DNA of 6,577 bases from Flavobacteriales bacterium UBA3376 (lineage in GTDB: Bacteria > Bacteroidota > Bacteroidia > Flavobacteriales > Weeksellaceae): the NCBI GenBank assembly GCA_002359055.1, contig DEQC01000045.1, forward strand, positions 1 to 6,577, in the 5' to 3' direction. A program made the position numbers and the translations under genes. Under the pieces are notes generated by a model. It saw only the letters and a list, made by a program, of their open reading frames with translations. It had not been told where the DNA came from and made no database searches. Below, one piece after another: positions 4,770-6,577 of the stretch (positions are counted from its first letter, which is position 1; the number at the start of each line of letters is the position of its first letter).

Positions 4770-6577
4770 ATGGCTTATAACATACCTGAGCATTTGAATG
4801 GATTGACAGATTCTGAGCTCAAAAAATCACGTGAACAATTTGGTTACAATCAATCGACTGATATTCAAGCATCGGCTTGGTACACTTTATTGATAGATAT
4901 TCTCAAAGACCCGATGTTGGTTTTATTGATTGCAGTATCGATTATTTATTGGATAGTCGGCAATTATTCCGAGGCATTATTTATGCTTGGTGCGATAATC
5001 GCTGTTTCTGGAATTTCATTTTATCAAGACAATCGCAGCAAAAAGTCATTGGAGGAATTGAAGCGATTGAACGAACCTTTGAGCAATGTGATTCGAAATT
5101 CAAAAATCATTCAAATTCCCACGCATGAAATCGCTGTAGGTGATTTGTGTATTGTTGAGGAAGGGAGTATGATCAATGCCGATGGTGAGATTGTTCACAG
5201 CAATGATTTTTCTGTCAATGAATCATCGCTCACGGGTGAAAGTTATTCGGTCTTTAAAAGTTCAGAAACAGAAGATAATAAGGTTTACAGTGGAACTTTG
5301 GTGGTTTCAGGTTTGGCGGTAATTAAAGTTGAAGCCATAGGAACTCAAACAAAAATTGGAAGTATAGGACAATCTTTGTCATCTTTGAGAGAGGAGCGAT
5401 CTCCTTTACAAATGCAAATCACCAAATTCGTTCAATACATGGCGGTGATTGGTTTCATTGTTTTTGCTTTGGTTTGGGGATATAGTTATTGGCAGTCGAG
5501 GGATTTATTGGAAAGTTTATTGGTAGGATTGACTTTGGCGATGTCAATTTTGCCAGAAGAAATTCCTGTGGCTTTTACAACTTTTATGGCTTTGGGTGCA
5601 TGGAAATTGATGAGAGAAGGAATTATCATCAAGCGTAGCAATGTGGTTGAAACTTTAGGAAGTACGACTGTGATTTGTACCGATAAAACAGGAACGATTA
5701 CGGAGAATTCTATGCATTTAAAATTGCTTTACGATTATAAAACCGATCGAATTTTCGAAGAAAATCAATTCGATAATGAAGGATTGGATGAATTGATACA
5801 ATACTCGATGTGGAGCAGTGAGCCGGTTCCTTTTGATCCGATGGAAAAGAGCATTCATAAAGTTTATTCAGATACACAAACCAAGGATTTAAGGAGAGAA
5901 TATCAAATGTTTCATGAATATCCTTTGGAAGGAAAACCGCCTATGATGACCCATTTGTTTAAAAATGAAGTTGGCGATATTATCATTGCTGCCAAAGGTG
6001 CTCCTGAAGCTATTTTAGAGGTGAGTCAATTGGGCGATGAAGAAAAAGAGAAATTAGGCCAGCTCATCATCGATTTCGGGAAAAAAGGATACCGACTTTT
6101 AGGCGTAGGAAAATCTAATTTTGAAGGAGAAAATTATCCAAAAAAACAACAAGATTTAGAATTTGAATTTTTAGGTTTTGTCATTTTCAATGATCCGCCA
6201 AAAAAAGGAATTAAAGAAGTTTTTCAAAAGATTTATGACGCTGGAATCAAGGTAAAAGTCATCACGGGTGACAATGCCGACACTACTTATGCAATTGCAA
6301 AACAGGCTGGAATTATCAACAATTCTCCATCGGTCAATGGAGCTGAAATCATCGATCATTCGCCTGAAGAATTGATAAAATTATCGCATGAAACAACGCT
6401 TTACACGCGCATGTTTCCTGAAGCTAAATTGGCAATGGTCAATGCGTTCAAAGAAGATGGAGAAGTGGTAGCGATGTTGGGCGATGGAGTCAATGATGCA
6501 CCGGCTTTGAAAGCTTCTCATATTGGCGTAGCTATGGGACAAAAAGGAACTGAAATCGCAAAAGCTGCTGCTTCTTT
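4770..6577 (+). CDS. P2-like cation-transporting P-type ATPase, N-terminal 602 codons (cut by right edge)
   Basis: P-type ATPases pump cations across the inner membrane through an aspartyl-phosphate intermediate. The order is that of the P2 class: a short N-terminal cation-ATPase segment (residues 1-35, HLNGLTDSELKKSREQFGYN), a first membrane pair (about 45-85), the actuator domain with the LTGES phosphatase loop (TGES at 155-158), a second membrane pair with PEEIP at 262-266, the phosphorylation motif DKTGT with D305, KGAPE (409-413) in the nucleotide-binding domain, TGDN (499-502), and the hinge GDGVNDAP with D572 and D576. The heavy-metal CPC/CPX motif is absent and there is no N-terminal metal-binding CxxC, so it is not a P1B copper or zinc pump. 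PEEIP replaces the PEGLP of Ca2+ pumps but keeps the glutamate equal to SERCA E309. Ca2+, Mg2+, Mn2+ and Na+ are all possible. The C-terminal membrane helices lie outside. An upstream in-frame TAA at 4755-4757 leaves the 4770 ATG as the first possible. Confidence 0.92.
   Translation, partial: MAYNIPEHLNGLTDSELKKSREQFGYNQSTDIQASAWYTLLIDILKDPMLVLLIAVSIIYWIVGNYSEALFMLGAIIAVSGISFYQDNRSKKSLEELKRLNEPLSNVIRNSKIIQIPTHEIAVGDLCIVEEGSMINADGEIVHSNDFSVNESSLTGESYSVFKSSETEDNKVYSGTLVVSGLAVIKVEAIGTQTKIGSIGQSLSSLREERSPLQMQITKFVQYMAVIGFIVFALVWGYSYWQSRDLLESLLVGLTLAMSILPEEIPVAFTTFMALGAWKLMREGIIIKRSNVVETLGSTTVICTDKTGTITENSMHLKLLYDYKTDRIFEENQFDNEGLDELIQYSMWSSEPVPFDPMEKSIHKVYSDTQTKDLRREYQMFHEYPLEGKPPMMTHLFKNEVGDIIIAAKGAPEAILEVSQLGDEEKEKLGQLIIDFGKKGYRLLGVGKSNFEGENYPKKQQDLEFEFLGFVIFNDPPKKGIKEVFQKIYDAGIKVKVITGDNADTTYAIAKQAGIINNSPSVNGAEIIDHSPEELIKLSHETTLYTRMFPEAKLAMVNAFKEDGEVVAMLGDGVNDAPALKASHIGVAMGQKGTEIAKAAAS

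Noticed and set aside
4877..5128. Plus-strand open frame of 83 codons
   Set aside because: Out-of-frame shadow inside the ATPase gene, which is continuous from 4770 with membrane helices and actuator motifs.
6171..6359. Minus-strand open frame of 62 codons
   Set aside because: Antisense shadow of the ATPase phosphorylation domain around the TGDN motif.

Overview
The window is AT-rich and looks chromosomal, most likely from a member of the Bacteroidota, class Flavobacteriia. Three things point there: the protein sequences resemble that group, the starts lack Shine-Dalgarno sites, and two intergenic sites match the Bacteroidota promoter consensus (TTG, spacer, TAnnTTTG). I cannot fix the genus from the sequence alone. 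Most of the content is housekeeping.

Layout from left to right: (1) bases 1-1382, minus strand, the N-terminal 460 codons of ribonuclease R, running off the left edge; (2) 1383-1527, an AT-rich divergent spacer with a 13-base-period direct repeat; (3) 1528-2322, plus strand, a family 25 glycosyltransferase, probably for surface polysaccharide; (4) 2323-2378, a short convergent spacer with a likely terminator for the next gene; (5) 2379-2807, minus strand, ribose-5-phosphate isomerase B; (6) 2808-3323, a 516-base gene-free divergent region with roughly 20% G+C, a promoter facing each way, one perfect DnaA box, several near-matches and an AT-only stretch; (7) 3324-4514, plus strand, phosphoglycerate kinase; (8) 4515-4769, a spacer with a strong intrinsic terminator; (9) 4770-6577, plus strand, the first 602 codons of a P2-like cation-transporting P-type ATPase, running off the right edge.

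The genes do not form one operon. RpiB (pentose phosphate pathway) and Pgk (glycolysis and gluconeogenesis) are central carbon enzymes transcribed away from each other. RNase R handles RNA turnover, the glycosyltransferase is an isolated single gene facing against its neighbours, and the ATPase has its own start behind the pgk terminator.

The most interesting region is 2808-3323. Its DnaA-box cluster, very low G+C, excess of C over G on the plus strand up to about 3240, and flanking divergent genes make it a candidate replication origin. This is a hypothesis: near-matches to the box are expected by chance in DNA this AT-rich. I saw no CRISPR array, insertion sequence, tRNA, rRNA or defence system, and no clearly new biological system.
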